Source of the DNA: Ignavibacteriales bacterium
Lineage (GTDB): Bacteria; Bacteroidota; Ignavibacteria; Ignavibacteriales; Melioribacteraceae
Assembly (NCBI GenBank): GCA_020059785.1
Contig: JAGVBL010000131.1
Coordinates: 1-5,587 of the forward strand
Length of the DNA: 5,587 nucleotides
Direction: 5' to 3'
Shown here: positions 5,465-5,587 of the stretch, piece after piece
How positions within the stretch are numbered: the stretch's first letter is position 1
Layout of the letters: each line of letters begins with the position of its first letter
Translations under genes and position numbers: made by a program
The notes under the pieces: model-generated
Told to the model about the DNA's origin: nothing
Database searches by the model: none
What the model saw: the letters and a program-made list of their open reading frames with translations, nothing else

Positions 5465-5587
5465 CCCCCGATGTTACCATCGGAGCGGTGAGCTCTTACC
5501 TCGCCTTTTCACCCTTACCCGGCTAATGCCGGGCGGTATGTTCTCTGTGGCACTTTCCGTGACTCAATACTTGCGTACTTGAGTCCC

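Larger units (their letters stand above)
5210..5587 (-). ncRNA. rnpB: RNase P RNA (5' part beyond the window edge)
   Basis: This is the catalytic RNA of RNase P, which removes 5' leaders from precursor tRNAs. Read on the minus strand it contains the conserved GGAAAGTGCCACAGAGAA (5539-5556), then GGGTAAGGGTGAAAAGG, GAGGTAAGAGCTCACCGC, GGGTAGACCGCTTGA, TGGCTAGATAAATAACTGCC and the 3' core ACAGAATTCGGCTTAC (5226-5241). A P18-like hairpin with a GUAA tetraloop (5279-5296) and a P19-like hairpin (5243-5259) are present. A hairpin with a GCAA loop lies at 5561-5585. The first part of the molecule (P1 to P4 5' strands) should lie right of base 5587. The 3' end near 5210 is placed by analogy with E. 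coli, since the P1 partner is not visible. The region is clearly more GC-rich than its neighbours, as expected for a structured RNA. Extra hairpins compared with E. coli are listed separately. No terminator is seen between it and recJ. Confidence 0.95.

Noticed and set aside
5178..5582. Open plus-strand reading frame of 134 codons across the right end
   Set aside because: It is antisense to the RNase P RNA. Its codons spell structured-RNA complement rather than a protein-like sequence, and the conserved rnpB blocks explain the region.

Overview
The window looks like an ordinary chromosomal core region from an AT-rich member of the Bacteroidota/Chlorobiota/Ignavibacteriota group. I favour an Ignavibacteria-like organism, from the flavour of the RecJ, RuvA and YebC proteins, the scarcity of strong Shine-Dalgarno sites, the C-terminal-Phe outer-membrane barrel and a GTCAGACTGAGC...GTCGAAGTCTGAC-type intergenic palindrome. 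The assignment is by recognition only; no database search was possible.

Layout, left to right. Positions 1-672 (+) hold the 3' part of a gene entering from the left edge. It encodes a highly charged, probably coiled-coil protein with a proline-rich hinge, and I cannot name it. It converges on the minus-strand block, and a nested palindrome (721-780) fills the convergent gap. Everything from 785 to the right edge is on the minus strand. In transcription order it reads rnpB (RNase P RNA, 5' part outside the window), recJ, yebC, ruvC, an outer-membrane beta-barrel gene, ruvA.

How the genes fit together. RecJ (5'-3' single-strand exonuclease), RuvC (Holliday junction resolvase) and RuvA (junction-binding subunit) act at successive steps of recombinational repair. 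YebC is a translation or regulatory factor that commonly sits beside ruvC. recJ, yebC and ruvC are tightly packed (18-bp and 2-bp gaps), which suggests one transcript. The barrel gene is the odd member: it has its own 70-bp leader, a clear Shine-Dalgarno, and a perfect 11-bp inverted repeat whose RNA hairpin would cover part of that Shine-Dalgarno. ruvB is not seen in the window.

No new defence system, mobile element, CRISPR array or tRNA is visible. The points most worth a second look are the extra hairpins in the RNase P RNA, the hairpin leader of the barrel gene, the interruption of the ruvC-ruvA pair, the convergent palindrome, and the two-armed coiled-coil protein at the left edge.
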